Notes: generated by a model from the sequence alone, not told the origin. Shown: positions 1 through 8,718, numbered from the stretch's first letter. The stretch is DNA of 64,000 nt from JAWMQL01 sp033283165 (GCA_033283165.1 JAWMQL010000008.1:186001-250000); one strand, 5' to 3'. Numbers and translations are program-made.

Positions 1-1
1 G

Positions 2-346
2 GTGGCCGCGTTGGAGCAGCGGGTGCGTGAGCGCTGGGCCCGGATGGCCGAGCACGACTTTGCCGGCGCCTGGGAATACATGACACCTGAATACCGAAGA
101 ATCATTCCTAAGGAATTGTTTGTGCACAAATTTTCCTATGCGCTGGAATGGGAGTTGACAGGCGTCGAGGTAGTTCACTATGATGCCCGGGCAGCTGTGG
201 CGAGTGTGGTGGCCAGGGTCATGACCAGGTCTACCAAACTGACCAAATCCACAGCCATGGGCTTTGGCGCCGTACCGCGAGACCTGCGCGAACAGTGGAT
301 GCTGATCGACGGGGAGTGGTGGTACAGTGCCAACGATCATGGCTGA
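2..346 (+). CDS. Hypothetical protein, probably cut at the window edge
   Basis: The reading frame is open from the first bases, and the GTG at position 2 is only the first usable codon. The real start is therefore probably outside the window. The visible 114 residues are rich in aromatic and charged residues, with no membrane span or signal peptide in the visible part. The pattern of an amphipathic N-terminal helix (ALEQRVRERWARM) followed by short strands, ending in a conserved-looking WMLIDGEWWY segment, recalls small NTF2-like/SnoaL-like folds. I do not recognise the family firmly. The gene stops about 100 bases before the secreted protein gene and has no obvious terminator of its own. Confidence 0.6.
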   Translation: MAALEQRVRERWARMAEHDFAGAWEYMTPEYRRIIPKELFVHKFSYALEWELTGVEVVHYDARAAVASVVARVMTRSTKLTKSTAMGFGAVPRDLREQWMLIDGEWWYSANDHG

Positions 347-362
347 TCGGTATCGGATGCGG

Positions 363-403
363 TTGAAAGCTGGCTGCAGCTAGCAACAATAAGTGCTAGC
401 AAC
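363..403 (+). promoter_or_regulatory. Possible sigma-70 promoter with a 9-bp direct repeat
   Basis: TTGAAA (363-368) and AACAAT (385-390) are separated by 16 bases and could be -35 and -10 boxes for the surface protein gene that starts at 450. The nonamer GCTAGCAAC occurs exactly at 379-387 and again at 395-403, one copy over the -10 region and one just downstream, with a 16-base period. Such placement would suit a repressor or another operator-bound protein. The promoter match is only moderate; the repeat is directly visible. Confidence 0.35.
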
Positions 404-449
404 TTGAACCATTTTTTGGTTGTTGACTAAAACATTAGGAGTCTCCTTT

Positions 450-2123
450 ATGAAAACCAACTTTAAGCCTCTGGGTTTGGCTGCCGCGGTTGCGACCGTT
501 GTAGCCGGCTATGCGGGTGTTGCCAACGCGGATCATCCGAATCGCGCGAGAGGTAACCTCGGCGACATGGCCATCATCCCATACTACAGCGTGCAGGATG
601 ACTGGGTCACTGGTATCCACATCATCAACTCTGCGCCGAACACCCAGGTCGTGAAGCTGCGTTTCCGCCGTGCGGAAGATTCAGCCGACGCCCTGGACAT
701 CAACCTGATCATGTCCCCGTACGACGAGTGGACCGGCTTCCTGGATGACAGCACCGGCAACATCGTGCTGGCCACCGACGACCAGACCTGTACCGCGCCC
801 CAGCGTGCAAACGGCCGCTTCGAAATGCCCCCGATCTACCGCGCCGGCGCCGAGGAAGGTTACGTCGAAGTGATCGGCATGGGTGTGCCCATCAGTGAAG
901 CGCAGCCTATCGCTCTGGCCGCCAAGCACGTGGCCGGCATTCCCCGGAACTGTACCGGTGTCGCCTCAAACTTCTTTGCCAATGCCGGTGCCAACCCGAC
1001 CGGTCGCGGTAACATCAACAACGCCCTGACCCACCAGACCTCGGTGGCTGGTGAAGCGGCTGGTTACGCGGGTGCCGGTGCAACTTGTATAACTGCGCAA
1101 GGTACGCCGATCACTGCCGCTGACACCACCCTGTCCGGTGTCTGTCAGAACAACTATGTGCGTTCAGCAAACGGCCTGAAGGTGTCCTACTTCCTGCGCG
1201 ACGCGGCGTCCGGCATCGAGTTCGGCGGCGACGCGGTTCACACCGCCAACTTCGCCAACGCGGCCAATGGTTCAGGCGGTGGCGTGAGCTCGGGTGGTGT
1301 TGCTGGCCAGGCGTGGATGACCAACCAGGAAACTGGTCTGTTCTCCGGTGACGTCTACGGCTTCGACTACCCCGACCTGGACGGTGGTCCCTGGGTCGGC
1401 ACTGACTCAACCACCCTGCGTGGCACCTTCAACAACTACGTGCGCACCAGCGACGGCCTGGGTGTCAACGGCCTGCTGAACGACTGGTCTGTGGCGTCTG
1501 CCCGTAACGTGTCTACCGACTGGGTTGTGACCATGCCTGGCCAGTACACCATGCTGGACTTCTACGTACTGCTGACCCAGGCTGGCGATTTCTCCCAGTG
1601 TGGCCGTCCGGCAATCGTAGCGACCGGCCAGACCCCGGTGCCGTTGTGTGACTTCCGCGACATCCCGGTGATCGCTGACCTGACCCTGTACGATCGTGAA
1701 GAAGGTGTGATCGTGCCGGAAGAAGGCGACCTGGTGATCTCCCCGGCACCTCCGGGCACCGTCAACCAGCTGATCTTCCCGTTCGAGGTAAACGTGGTTG
1801 AGTGGACCGACGGCAGCAACACGCCGGTACTGGGCAGTGACTACAACGTCACGGTTGACCCGACCGTACTGGGCGAGTTCGGCTGGGCATCCCTGGCTGT
1901 TGCCTCCAACCCCGGCAAGTCACAGAACGTGTGTGGCTGGGATCCGGTGACCTTTGAAGCTGGTGGCCCCTTCGGCGGTGTATTCACCTCCGGCGGTGTG
2001 CGCTCCACCTGTGTTCCGGCGGTTGGCACCGTACCGGTTACCGGTGTTGTGGTCTGGGAGCGTAGCTTCCCGCAGAACCCCGACGGTAACTACGGCCGCC
2101 TGATCGACCACAGCTTCTTCTAA
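450..2123 (+). CDS. Secreted surface-type protein of unknown function
   Basis: The 557-residue product starts at ATG 450, preceded by AGGAG at 437-441; the frame is open from 420 but this start has the ribosome site. Residues 1-37 form a signal peptide (basic MKTNFK, hydrophobic LAAAVATVVAGYAGVA, cleavage probably after ANA). The mature part is acidic, rich in Gly, Asn, Thr and Asp, with scattered cysteines and no membrane helix after the signal. Sequences such as AIIPYYSVQDDWVTGIHI resemble uncharacterised exported proteins of marine gammaproteobacteria, which I know only as hypothetical. Codon choice is strongly biased (CTG, AAC, GGT, CGT/CGC, ACC), as in highly expressed genes. It is monocistronic, with a terminator just after the stop. 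A surface-layer-like or abundant outer-surface role is an inference. Confidence 0.75.
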   Translation: MKTNFKPLGLAAAVATVVAGYAGVANADHPNRARGNLGDMAIIPYYSVQDDWVTGIHIINSAPNTQVVKLRFRRAEDSADALDINLIMSPYDEWTGFLDDSTGNIVLATDDQTCTAPQRANGRFEMPPIYRAGAEEGYVEVIGMGVPISEAQPIALAAKHVAGIPRNCTGVASNFFANAGANPTGRGNINNALTHQTSVAGEAAGYAGAGATCITAQGTPITAADTTLSGVCQNNYVRSANGLKVSYFLRDAASGIEFGGDAVHTANFANAANGSGGGVSSGGVAGQAWMTNQETGLFSGDVYGFDYPDLDGGPWVGTDSTTLRGTFNNYVRTSDGLGVNGLLNDWSVASARNVSTDWVVTMPGQYTMLDFYVLLTQAGDFSQCGRPAIVATGQTPVPLCDFRDIPVIADLTLYDREEGVIVPEEGDLVISPAPPGTVNQLIFPFEVNVVEWTDGSNTPVLGSDYNVTVDPTVLGEFGWASLAVASNPGKSQNVCGWDPVTFEAGGPFGGVFTSGGVRSTCVPAVGTVPVTGVVVWERSFPQNPDGNYGRLIDHSFF

Positions 2124-2147
2124 GAAGCCGTAGTCTGCAAGACCCGA

Positions 2148-2176
2148 GCCGACGCCCTATGGGCGTCGGCTTTTTT
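2148..2176 (+). terminator. Rho-independent terminator
   Basis: GCCGACGCCC (2148-2157), loop TAT, GGGCGTCGGC (2161-2170) is a perfect 10-bp stem followed directly by six T. It closes the surface protein gene 24 bases after its stop codon and separates it from the chaperone gene downstream. Confidence 0.93.
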
Positions 2177-2224
2177 ATGTCCACAGATGGACGATTTACC
2201 TGAACCCAAGAGAATTGTTGTGTT

Positions 2225-3160
2225 ATGAAGCTGATTCGAATTCTGCTCTGTGTAACCACCCTGCTGACTGCCAACCTCGCAGCCGCACAGGACATTGTCC
2301 TGGAGGACGATGGTGTGACCATGACCCGACAGGAGCTGGAATTCATTGTGTCCCTGTGGTCCCCTGATATGCAGCGCGCCGCGGCCCTGGATGAAGGAGA
2401 CCGGCTGGAGTTGATCAATATGGTCCTGGCGTCGAAGAAGATTGCCCGGGAGTTCGAGCGCATGGATCCGGCCACCGTAAAGGATCCCGATGCCTACTGG
2501 CGCCATGTGCTGGCGGTGCGTGACATGAACCGCAAGTTCGTGGTCGAACAATATATGAAGGATCTGGAGATGCCGGATCTCGAGGCGCTGGCGAAAGAGC
2601 GCTACACGACCCAGAAGAACAAGTACGCCTGGGTCGCCGAGCAGCGTAAGGCCTCCCAGATTCTGCTGTTGTGCCTGCCCGGGCGCTGTGACCGTGACGC
2701 CCTGCGGCCAAAGGCGGCGCAGCTGCTGGAGCGCCTGCGCGCCGGGGAGGATTTTGAGCAACTGGCGGCGGAGTTCAACCAGGACCCCGGTACCAGGAAC
2801 ACCAATGGCCGCATGGACCGTTGGCTGACCCTGGGCATGGTCGGTATGGACGCACACCAGGTGGGCGGGGTGTTCTCGGTCGAGAAAGTGGGTGGCTATT
2901 CCGAGGTGACTGACACCCCCTATGGCCTGCATATTTTCCGCCTCGACGAGATCAAGGAGGGGCATTACCGGCCCTACGAGGAAGTGCGCGAGGTCATCAT
3001 CGCTGACCTGGCCAAGGAGTACCGTGACCTGGCGGCCAAGGAATTTGACGCCCGGTTTATGCTGACAGACGAGTTGAAAATTGACAAGACCGCGGTGGAG
3101 GAGATCCTGGAGCCCTACGCCGAGGCCCTGGCGCCACCGGTACTGCCTGAAGGCCAGTAG
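2225..3160 (+). CDS. Periplasmic parvulin-type peptidyl-prolyl isomerase
   Basis: A 311-residue exported PpiC/SurA-like protein. Residues 1-22 are a signal peptide (MKLIRILLCVTTLLTANLAAA). The next ~110 residues form a helical SurA_N-like region. A rotamase domain lies at about residues 138-240, with the recognisable FEQLAAEFNQDPGTRNTNG, GGVFSVEKVGGYSEV and TPYGLHIFRLDEI stretches. The C-terminus is a helical tail. The family catalyses cis-trans isomerisation of prolyl bonds and helps envelope proteins fold. The gene sits after a terminator and only 23 bases before the first sulfotransferase gene, so it may head the plus-strand glycan operon or serve the adjacent secreted protein. Two cysteines (CLPGRC) lie at the start of the rotamase domain. 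Confidence 0.85.
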   Translation: MKLIRILLCVTTLLTANLAAAQDIVLEDDGVTMTRQELEFIVSLWSPDMQRAAALDEGDRLELINMVLASKKIAREFERMDPATVKDPDAYWRHVLAVRDMNRKFVVEQYMKDLEMPDLEALAKERYTTQKNKYAWVAEQRKASQILLLCLPGRCDRDALRPKAAQLLERLRAGEDFEQLAAEFNQDPGTRNTNGRMDRWLTLGMVGMDAHQVGGVFSVEKVGGYSEVTDTPYGLHIFRLDEIKEGHYRPYEEVREVIIADLAKEYRDLAAKEFDARFMLTDELKIDKTAVEEILEPYAEALAPPVLPEGQ

Positions 3161-3183
3161 GCTGCAGGACCGGACGGCACTCC

Positions 3184-4386
3184 GTGAGCACCGATACCAG
3201 GAACAGCGGCGGTAACGCACTGGTCTTCGTACTCGGCATGCATCGCTCGGGGACCTCGGCCCTGTGCGCCGCGTTGGCGGCCGCCGGGGCCAGCTTCGGC
3301 GATGATCTGCTGGAGGCCATGGCCGGTGTCAACGAGGCCGGCTTCTGGGAAGACCGTCGCCTGGTCGAACTCAACGACCAGTTGTTACAACTTGCCGGCT
3401 GTCACTGGTACAGCGCCGGTCTCGATTGCGCCGGTATCGACTGGGCATCTTCCCGCTTTGATGCGCCGCGCCCGGCCGCGCGTGACCTGTTGCAGCAGGG
3501 CTTCGGCCCGGGGCCGGTGCGGGCCGCCAAGGATCCGCGCCTGTGCCTTACCCTGCCTTTCTGGTTGGCCCTGTGCCGTGACCTGGATATAGACGTGCAG
3601 TGTTGTGTGATCGGGCGACCGGCCCTGGAAGTGGCGGCCTCGCTGGAAAAGCGCGATGGCTTCCCGCCGGGTTACGGCCTGCGCCTGGCGGCGGTCTACC
3701 AGCACTGTCTGGCCCGGCACCTGCCGGAGAGGCACCTTGTCATCTCCTACGGGGAACTGCTGGCGCAGCCAGCCGGTGTCATCGAGCAGTTGTTCGCCAC
3801 AGAGGGCTTAGCGCTGAATCCTGCCGCGGTCACCCAATCACAGGCGGTGCGGGTCGACCTTCGACACCAGTCCCTGGCCGGTGAGGGGCCCCTGTGCCAG
3901 CCCAATCCCGAGCCCGCTGCATTGATGGCGGCCATAGAGGCCAACTATCCCCGGGAATCTGTATTGGCCGCCTTTGCCGAGGAAATGGTGCAGCGCGGCC
4001 AGCAACTGACTGAGATCGGTGAGGCCCACAGTACGGCACTGGCTACCCTGGACGAACGGGGTGCTGACATCGACCGGCTGGCGGCAGAATTGCGGGCCGC
4101 GCTGGCCACAATCGGACAGCGGGACAGCGAGATTGCCGAGTTTGACCGGCGCCTGGCGGAGACCGGCGGTCACCTGCAGGAAGCCCTGGACACACTGGAT
4201 GAGCGCGACCGGCAGATCAGCGAACTGGACGGGCGCTTGCAGGAGGAGGGGCGAATGCACGGCGAGGCCCTGGCTCATATCCGGCGTACGGATGAGCGCC
4301 TGGAGCGCCTGTTCGCCAGCCCGGTGATCGGGCCGGTCTTCCGGCTTGCCTGGTCGCGGCAGTGCCGCCTGGACAGTGAGGAATAG
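3184..4386 (+). CDS. Sulfotransferase with C-terminal coiled coil
   Basis: This 400-residue protein starts with GTG. Residues 13-29 hold the 5'-phosphosulfate loop FVLGMHRSGTSAL of PAPS-dependent sulfotransferases. CVIGRPALEVAASLEKR (about 141-157) is a plausible 3'-phosphate-binding segment. From about residue 265 the protein becomes a charged coiled coil built from repeated units: L286-A306 (21 residues), L307-A334 (28), L335-A362 (28), each beginning LxTLDER or similar, before a hydrophobic end (PVIGPVFRLAW). The family transfers sulfate from PAPS to a hydroxyl or amine of an acceptor. The coil suggests oligomerisation or docking on partner enzymes. It is the first of six sulfotransferase-like genes in the cluster; acceptor unknown. 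Confidence 0.85.
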   Translation: MSTDTRNSGGNALVFVLGMHRSGTSALCAALAAAGASFGDDLLEAMAGVNEAGFWEDRRLVELNDQLLQLAGCHWYSAGLDCAGIDWASSRFDAPRPAARDLLQQGFGPGPVRAAKDPRLCLTLPFWLALCRDLDIDVQCCVIGRPALEVAASLEKRDGFPPGYGLRLAAVYQHCLARHLPERHLVISYGELLAQPAGVIEQLFATEGLALNPAAVTQSQAVRVDLRHQSLAGEGPLCQPNPEPAALMAAIEANYPRESVLAAFAEEMVQRGQQLTEIGEAHSTALATLDERGADIDRLAAELRAALATIGQRDSEIAEFDRRLAETGGHLQEALDTLDERDRQISELDGRLQEEGRMHGEALAHIRRTDERLERLFASPVIGPVFRLAWSRQCRLDSEE

Positions 4387-4407
4387 TCCTGCTCGGCGGT
4401 CATTCCC

Positions 4408-4420
4408 GGTATAATCGCCC
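4408..4420 (+). promoter_or_regulatory. Candidate -10 element in gap before glycosyltransferase
   Basis: GGTATAATCGCCC contains a perfect TATAAT at 4410-4415, 52 bases upstream of the ATG at 4467. A nearly identical 13-mer (GGCATAATCGCCC) is at 6669-6681 in the next intergenic gap. No good -35 box is present 16-18 bases upstream of either copy, so these may be weak internal promoters. Confidence 0.3.
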
Positions 4421-4466
4421 CGGCCTGCCAGCAGCGGAAACCCATGAAGTCTTGCACCAGAATGCC

Positions 4467-6656
4467 ATGAATCCGGTCGACCTCGTTATCCCGATCTACG
4501 ACGGACTGGAGGAGACCCGTGCCTGTATCGATTCGGTGCTGGCCACGGTGGACCCTGCCTGGGTGCGGTTGGTCCTGGTCAATGACTGTTCCCCCAACCC
4601 GGCCATCACGGAATTGCTGCGGGCGGTGGCGGATTGCCATGAGCACGTGGTGCTGCTCGAAAATGAGGTGAACCTGGGTTTCGTCGCCACGGCCAACCGT
4701 GGCATGGCCCACGACGACAGCCGCGACGTGCTGTTGCTCAACAGCGATGTGGAGGTGGCGAACGACTGGCTGCAGCGCCTGCGGGAGGCGGCTTACCGGC
4801 ATCCCAAAGTGGCCAGCCTGACGCCTTTTGCCAACAACGCCACCATTTTCAGTTTCCCCGATCTGTGCAAGGATAACCCGCTGTTGCTGGGTCTGCCGCT
4901 GGCGGAAATCGACCGCTGTTTTGCTGACAACTTCACTGCCGACGATGTATTCGAGGTGCCCACCGGGGTCGGCTGCTGCATGTACCTGCGCCGTGACTGC
5001 CTGCGTGAGGTTGGCCTGTTCGACCTGGAAACCTTCGGCAAGGGCTACGGCGAGGAAAACGACTGGAGCCAGCGCGCTCTGAAAGCCGGTTGGAAAAACT
5101 ACCACCTGGCCAACTGTTTTATCTACCACAAGGGCGGGGTCAGTTTCTCCACCGAGCAGAACCCACGGGTCCAGCGCGCCCAGGAGATACTGGACCAGCG
5201 CTACCCGCGCTATCACGCCGATGTCCAGCGCTACATCGCCAGCGACCCGGCCCATCCGGTCAGGACCCGGGCCCTGTTGACGCTGTTTGCCGCCGCCAGG
5301 CGGCCCAAGGTGGCGTTCCTGTCGCACAAGCTGGGGGGCGGGGCGCAACAACACGTCAACGAGCTGGCCTCGCTGTACGCGGAAGATGCATTGTTCCTGC
5401 AGATCACGCCGGACGAGGACGGCCGGACGGTTACCCTGAGCTTTTTCTGTCACGGCCGGCGCCTGCAGGATGGCCTGTACTTCGAGGTGGACCGGGATTA
5501 CGACAAACTGGCCGGGTTGCTGAGCGCACTGGGCGTGGGTCACCTGCATTTCCATCACACGATGGGGCTGCACCCGCGCCTGTGGGTGCTGGCGGAGGCC
5601 ATCGGCTGCCGGCACGACCTGACAATCCACGACTACTACCTGATCAATGGCAATCCCACCCTGACCGACAACGAGGCGCGCTTTGTCGATGAGGCGGCGC
5701 CGGACTTTGACCAGCGCTGTGCCAGTCACTACCCGCTGCCGGAGGGCGTCAGCGGCGAAGACTGGCGCCGCAACCAGGACCTGCTGGTGACCAGCGCCAG
5801 GCGGGTTATTTTTCCCTCGCGCGACTGCGCCGAGCGTTTCGGGCGGTATTTCAAGGTAGCCGAGCCAGTGGTGGCCTACCACCCCGACTACCTGGCATCC
5901 CAGCCCTACCCGGCGCCGGGCTGGCGCTATGGAGGCGACCGGTCCCTGAAAGTGCTGGTGCTGGGTGCGATCAGCCGCGAGAAGGGCGCCGATGTGCTGG
6001 ATGAGGTCGCCACCGCACTGGTGGATGCCCCTATCGAATTTCACCTGCTGGGTTACGCCTACCGCGCCCTGGGCCCGGGCGTGATCACTCACGGTCCCTA
6101 CGACAACGACCGGGTCTACCAGCTGGTGGAGGAGATCGATCCCGATGTGGTCTGGTATCCCGCGCTGTGGCCGGAGACCTACAGTTATACCCTCAGTATC
6201 GGTTTGCACCAGGGCCTGCCGGTCGTTGTTCCCGATATCGGAGCCTTCGCCGAGCGGGTGCAGGGGCGACCCCACAGCGTGGTTCGCCCCTGGGATTGCA
6301 CGGTGACAGACTGGGTGCAATTCTGGCAGGCCATTCAGCAGTCCGCCGCCATGCCCGACCTGCCGGCACCTGGGATACACCGGGCTGAACCGGCCAGTGA
6401 TTTCTACAGCGCGAACTACCTGCGCGATATCCCGCCCCGGCAGGGCGAGATGTCTGCGGAGCTGTTCGCTTCGCTGGAACAGAACCTGCACGCGGGGGTG
6501 GAGGCGCTGACCCGCCGCGAGCGCCTGCTTGGCGGCATCTGGCGCCTGAGCCGCAAACCACTGGTGGCGAAAATGATCTCGGTGGTTCCCTTCCGCATGC
6601 AGCAGGCTATCAAGCGTCGGCTGTCGGCCAGGCCCATGCATGACATCGTGCGCTGA
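4467..6656 (+). CDS. Two-domain glycosyltransferase (GT2 plus GT4)
   Basis: A 729-residue protein; ATG 4467 is preferred over an in-frame TTG at 4452. Residues 1-260 are a GT2 (GT-A fold) domain: VDLVIPIYDG start, VNDCSPN, LLLNSDVEV at 90-96 as the DxD-type metal/nucleotide site, and KGYGEENDW as the acceptor/base region. Residues about 285-640 are a GT4 (GT-B) domain: VAFLSHKLGGGAQQHV, VLVLGAISREKGADVL and WPETYSYTLSIGL, the last being the EX7E-type donor site. Fusions of this kind add two successive sugars or one sugar with a second site. It lies between two sulfotransferase genes, suggesting it builds the backbone that they sulfate. No membrane helix is seen; it should act on the cytoplasmic side. 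Confidence 0.88.
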   Translation: MNPVDLVIPIYDGLEETRACIDSVLATVDPAWVRLVLVNDCSPNPAITELLRAVADCHEHVVLLENEVNLGFVATANRGMAHDDSRDVLLLNSDVEVANDWLQRLREAAYRHPKVASLTPFANNATIFSFPDLCKDNPLLLGLPLAEIDRCFADNFTADDVFEVPTGVGCCMYLRRDCLREVGLFDLETFGKGYGEENDWSQRALKAGWKNYHLANCFIYHKGGVSFSTEQNPRVQRAQEILDQRYPRYHADVQRYIASDPAHPVRTRALLTLFAAARRPKVAFLSHKLGGGAQQHVNELASLYAEDALFLQITPDEDGRTVTLSFFCHGRRLQDGLYFEVDRDYDKLAGLLSALGVGHLHFHHTMGLHPRLWVLAEAIGCRHDLTIHDYYLINGNPTLTDNEARFVDEAAPDFDQRCASHYPLPEGVSGEDWRRNQDLLVTSARRVIFPSRDCAERFGRYFKVAEPVVAYHPDYLASQPYPAPGWRYGGDRSLKVLVLGAISREKGADVLDEVATALVDAPIEFHLLGYAYRALGPGVITHGPYDNDRVYQLVEEIDPDVVWYPALWPETYSYTLSIGLHQGLPVVVPDIGAFAERVQGRPHSVVRPWDCTVTDWVQFWQAIQQSAAMPDLPAPGIHRAEPASDFYSANYLRDIPPRQGEMSAELFASLEQNLHAGVEALTRRERLLGGIWRLSRKPLVAKMISVVPFRMQQAIKRRLSARPMHDIVR

Positions 6657-6700
6657 CGGGGCAATTCAGGCATAATCGCCCGCTGTTCTCAGGTAGTGTC

Positions 6701-7807
6701 ATGGCAACGGTTTTTATCCATATCGGTGCGCCGAAAACGGCCACATCGACCCTCCAGGCGGTTTTGGCCGGCAGTGAGCGCAAGCTGCTCAAGGCCGGCG
6801 TCCTGTACCCACGCAGTTGCCGTAGCGGCCATGCTCACCATGTGCTGGTCTGCGACCTGATCGAGGCCCACCATGGCAACGCCATGCCCGACGTGTGGTA
6901 CGGCGAATTTCCGCGGGGCCAGGCCTGGCAGGCCCTGGCGGACGAAATTGCCGAACACGGTGACGCCGTGCAGTCGGTGGTGGTGAGCTCGGAATTGTTC
7001 TTCGGCCAGAGCCGCAACCTGCGCGAATTCCTGGAGGACATGCAGGCCAGGCTGGCCGGCCACGAGGTCAAAATCGTCGCCTACCTGCGGCGCCAGGACC
7101 AGCTCTATTCCTCCTTCTACAACCAGGACGTCAAGGGTGCCCGGCAGTGGCCCGGTACCGCCTACCAGTTTTACGCGACCCACCAGATTTTCCAGCGCGA
7201 CTACCTGGCCCTGATGAAAGCCTGGGGCGCGGTATTTGGCGAGGACAACATCCTGCTGCGCCCCTTTGAACCCGGGCAGTGGCATGACGGTGATATCGTG
7301 CGCGATTTTTGCGCCACCACCGGCCTGCCGGTGCTGGCGGCGGGCGGCGTGGAGCGCAACGAGAGTCTCGGCCCGAACCAGTTGTATATCAAGCAGTGTC
7401 TCAACCGGATCGGTTTCGACAAGGCCCTGAACACGGATATGGTACAACTGGTGCTAAAGCTGTGCCCCGAACAACCGGCCAGGAACATCATGTACGTGAA
7501 CAAACGGCCCTATATGCGCCTGCGGGAAGAGTGGCAACAAACCAACCGCAAGCTGGCGCAGCGCTTTGGTGGCGAACCGGAATTTTTTCGTGAGCCTATC
7601 CCGCGCGCGGCGCAGCTGACCCCTTTCGAGGTGGATCCGGAAGTGCTGGAGGAGTACCTGCGGCGGCTGCTGGGCCAGCTGGCGCGGGGTGGCTATGCCG
7701 GGTACCGGCAGTTGCTGGTGCAGGGTGCGTTGCTGCTGGTGGCGGAACAGAACCTGTGGCATGCACTGGATGAGGAAAGTCGCACACGCCTGCTGGCGTG
7801 GGTTTAG
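6701..7807 (+). CDS. PAPS-dependent sulfotransferase
   Basis: A 368-residue protein starting at ATG 6701. VFIHIGAPKTATSTLQAVL (residues 4-22) is the 5'-phosphosulfate loop in the KTATS form common in bacterial polysaccharide sulfotransferases. VAYLRRQDQLYSSFYNQ (about 126-142) fits the 3'-phosphate site with the conserved Arg and Ser. The middle segment WPGTAYQFYATHQIFQRDY and the PFEPGQW motif are typical of this subgroup. No signal peptide or membrane helix, so it is cytoplasmic. The Stf0-like gene follows only 6 bases after its stop, so the two are surely co-transcribed. Confidence 0.88.
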   Translation: MATVFIHIGAPKTATSTLQAVLAGSERKLLKAGVLYPRSCRSGHAHHVLVCDLIEAHHGNAMPDVWYGEFPRGQAWQALADEIAEHGDAVQSVVVSSELFFGQSRNLREFLEDMQARLAGHEVKIVAYLRRQDQLYSSFYNQDVKGARQWPGTAYQFYATHQIFQRDYLALMKAWGAVFGEDNILLRPFEPGQWHDGDIVRDFCATTGLPVLAAGGVERNESLGPNQLYIKQCLNRIGFDKALNTDMVQLVLKLCPEQPARNIMYVNKRPYMRLREEWQQTNRKLAQRFGGEPEFFREPIPRAAQLTPFEVDPEVLEEYLRRLLGQLARGGYAGYRQLLVQGALLLVAEQNLWHALDEESRTRLLAWV

Positions 7808-7813
7808 CAACGG

Positions 7814-8662
7814 ATGAAACTGGTAGAGCAGTTGCGCCGCAAGATCCTGCTCGGCACAAGTAACAGGCAGTTGATGGGAAACGTACAGATCACTTTCGAC
7901 CAGACCGGCTTGCACGAGGCGGAATTGCGCCGCTATTTCCGGGAGTTCAGTGCCCCGGCGGCGTCTCCGCCGGTAATGGAGCCGGTCTGTATCATGCTCT
8001 TCACCAACCGCTCCGGCTCCTCGCTGGTCTCTGAGCACCTGCGTGCCACCGGTTGTTTTACCGGCCTTGGCGAACCCCTCAATCACCCGCTGGTCAAGGA
8101 ACGGAGCGAACAGGAAGACCTGCACAGCCTGCCCCAGTACATGGACTGGGTGTACCGGCGCATGCGGCGCGAGGGTGCGATGTACGGCTTCAAGGCCTCC
8201 TTCGACCAGGCCATGATGCTGGTCCGCGCCGGCGTGATACCGAATTATTTTCGCGATGTTCGCTGGGTGATGATCCAGCGCAACGATATCCTGTCCCAGG
8301 CGGTATCGTTTTCCATCGCCTCCCAGACCAAGAAGTGGCACAGCCACCGGGGTGAGAAACTGTCTGAACCGCAGTACAACTACGAACAGATCAGGCAGCG
8401 CGTTCGGACCCTGTCACAGGCCTACGCCGCCATGAACAGTTTCTGCTCGGTGTTCGGTATCGACCCCTATCGCGTGGTCTACGAGGAGTTTTCGGCCGAT
8501 CCGGTGGCGGCTGCGACAGCCCTGGCCGAGCATCTGGGCTTTACCGGCGCCCGGGTGGATACCACCCAGTTGAAGATGCGTAAACAGCGCGATGACGTCA
8601 ACGCCCGCTTCCGGGAGCGCTTTATCCGGGATTTTCGCGCTGCCATGGCCAGCGAGTCCTGA
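7814..8662 (+). CDS. Stf0-family sulfotransferase
   Basis: A 282-residue protein. CIMLFTNRSGSSLVSEHLRA (59-78) is the PAPS loop in the RSGSS form of the Stf0 family (the mycobacterial member sulfates trehalose). GCFTGLGEPLNH follows, as in Stf0. WVMIQRNDILSQAVSFSIAS (about 153-172) is the 3'-phosphate segment, and YEQIRQRVRTL with VVYEEFSADP completes the family pattern. A carbohydrate acceptor is therefore likely but not shown. The gene is 6 bases after the previous sulfotransferase. Its end lies 56 bases before the first standard start codon of the MFS transporter. Confidence 0.87.
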   Translation: MKLVEQLRRKILLGTSNRQLMGNVQITFDQTGLHEAELRRYFREFSAPAASPPVMEPVCIMLFTNRSGSSLVSEHLRATGCFTGLGEPLNHPLVKERSEQEDLHSLPQYMDWVYRRMRREGAMYGFKASFDQAMMLVRAGVIPNYFRDVRWVMIQRNDILSQAVSFSIASQTKKWHSHRGEKLSEPQYNYEQIRQRVRTLSQAYAAMNSFCSVFGIDPYRVVYEEFSADPVAAATALAEHLGFTGARVDTTQLKMRKQRDDVNARFRERFIRDFRAAMASES

Positions 8663-8718
8663 CCCTGGAGGCGCCCGCGAAAGCCGGGTCACTGCGCGCC
8701 GCCGTATTCAACCGGCGA

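Noticed and set aside
4275..6641. 788-codon open frame antisense to the two-domain glycosyltransferase
   Set aside because: It is exactly opposite a well-supported gene. Its protein is low in plausible motifs and rich in His/Gln/Arg/Pro, as expected for an antisense shadow in GC-rich DNA.
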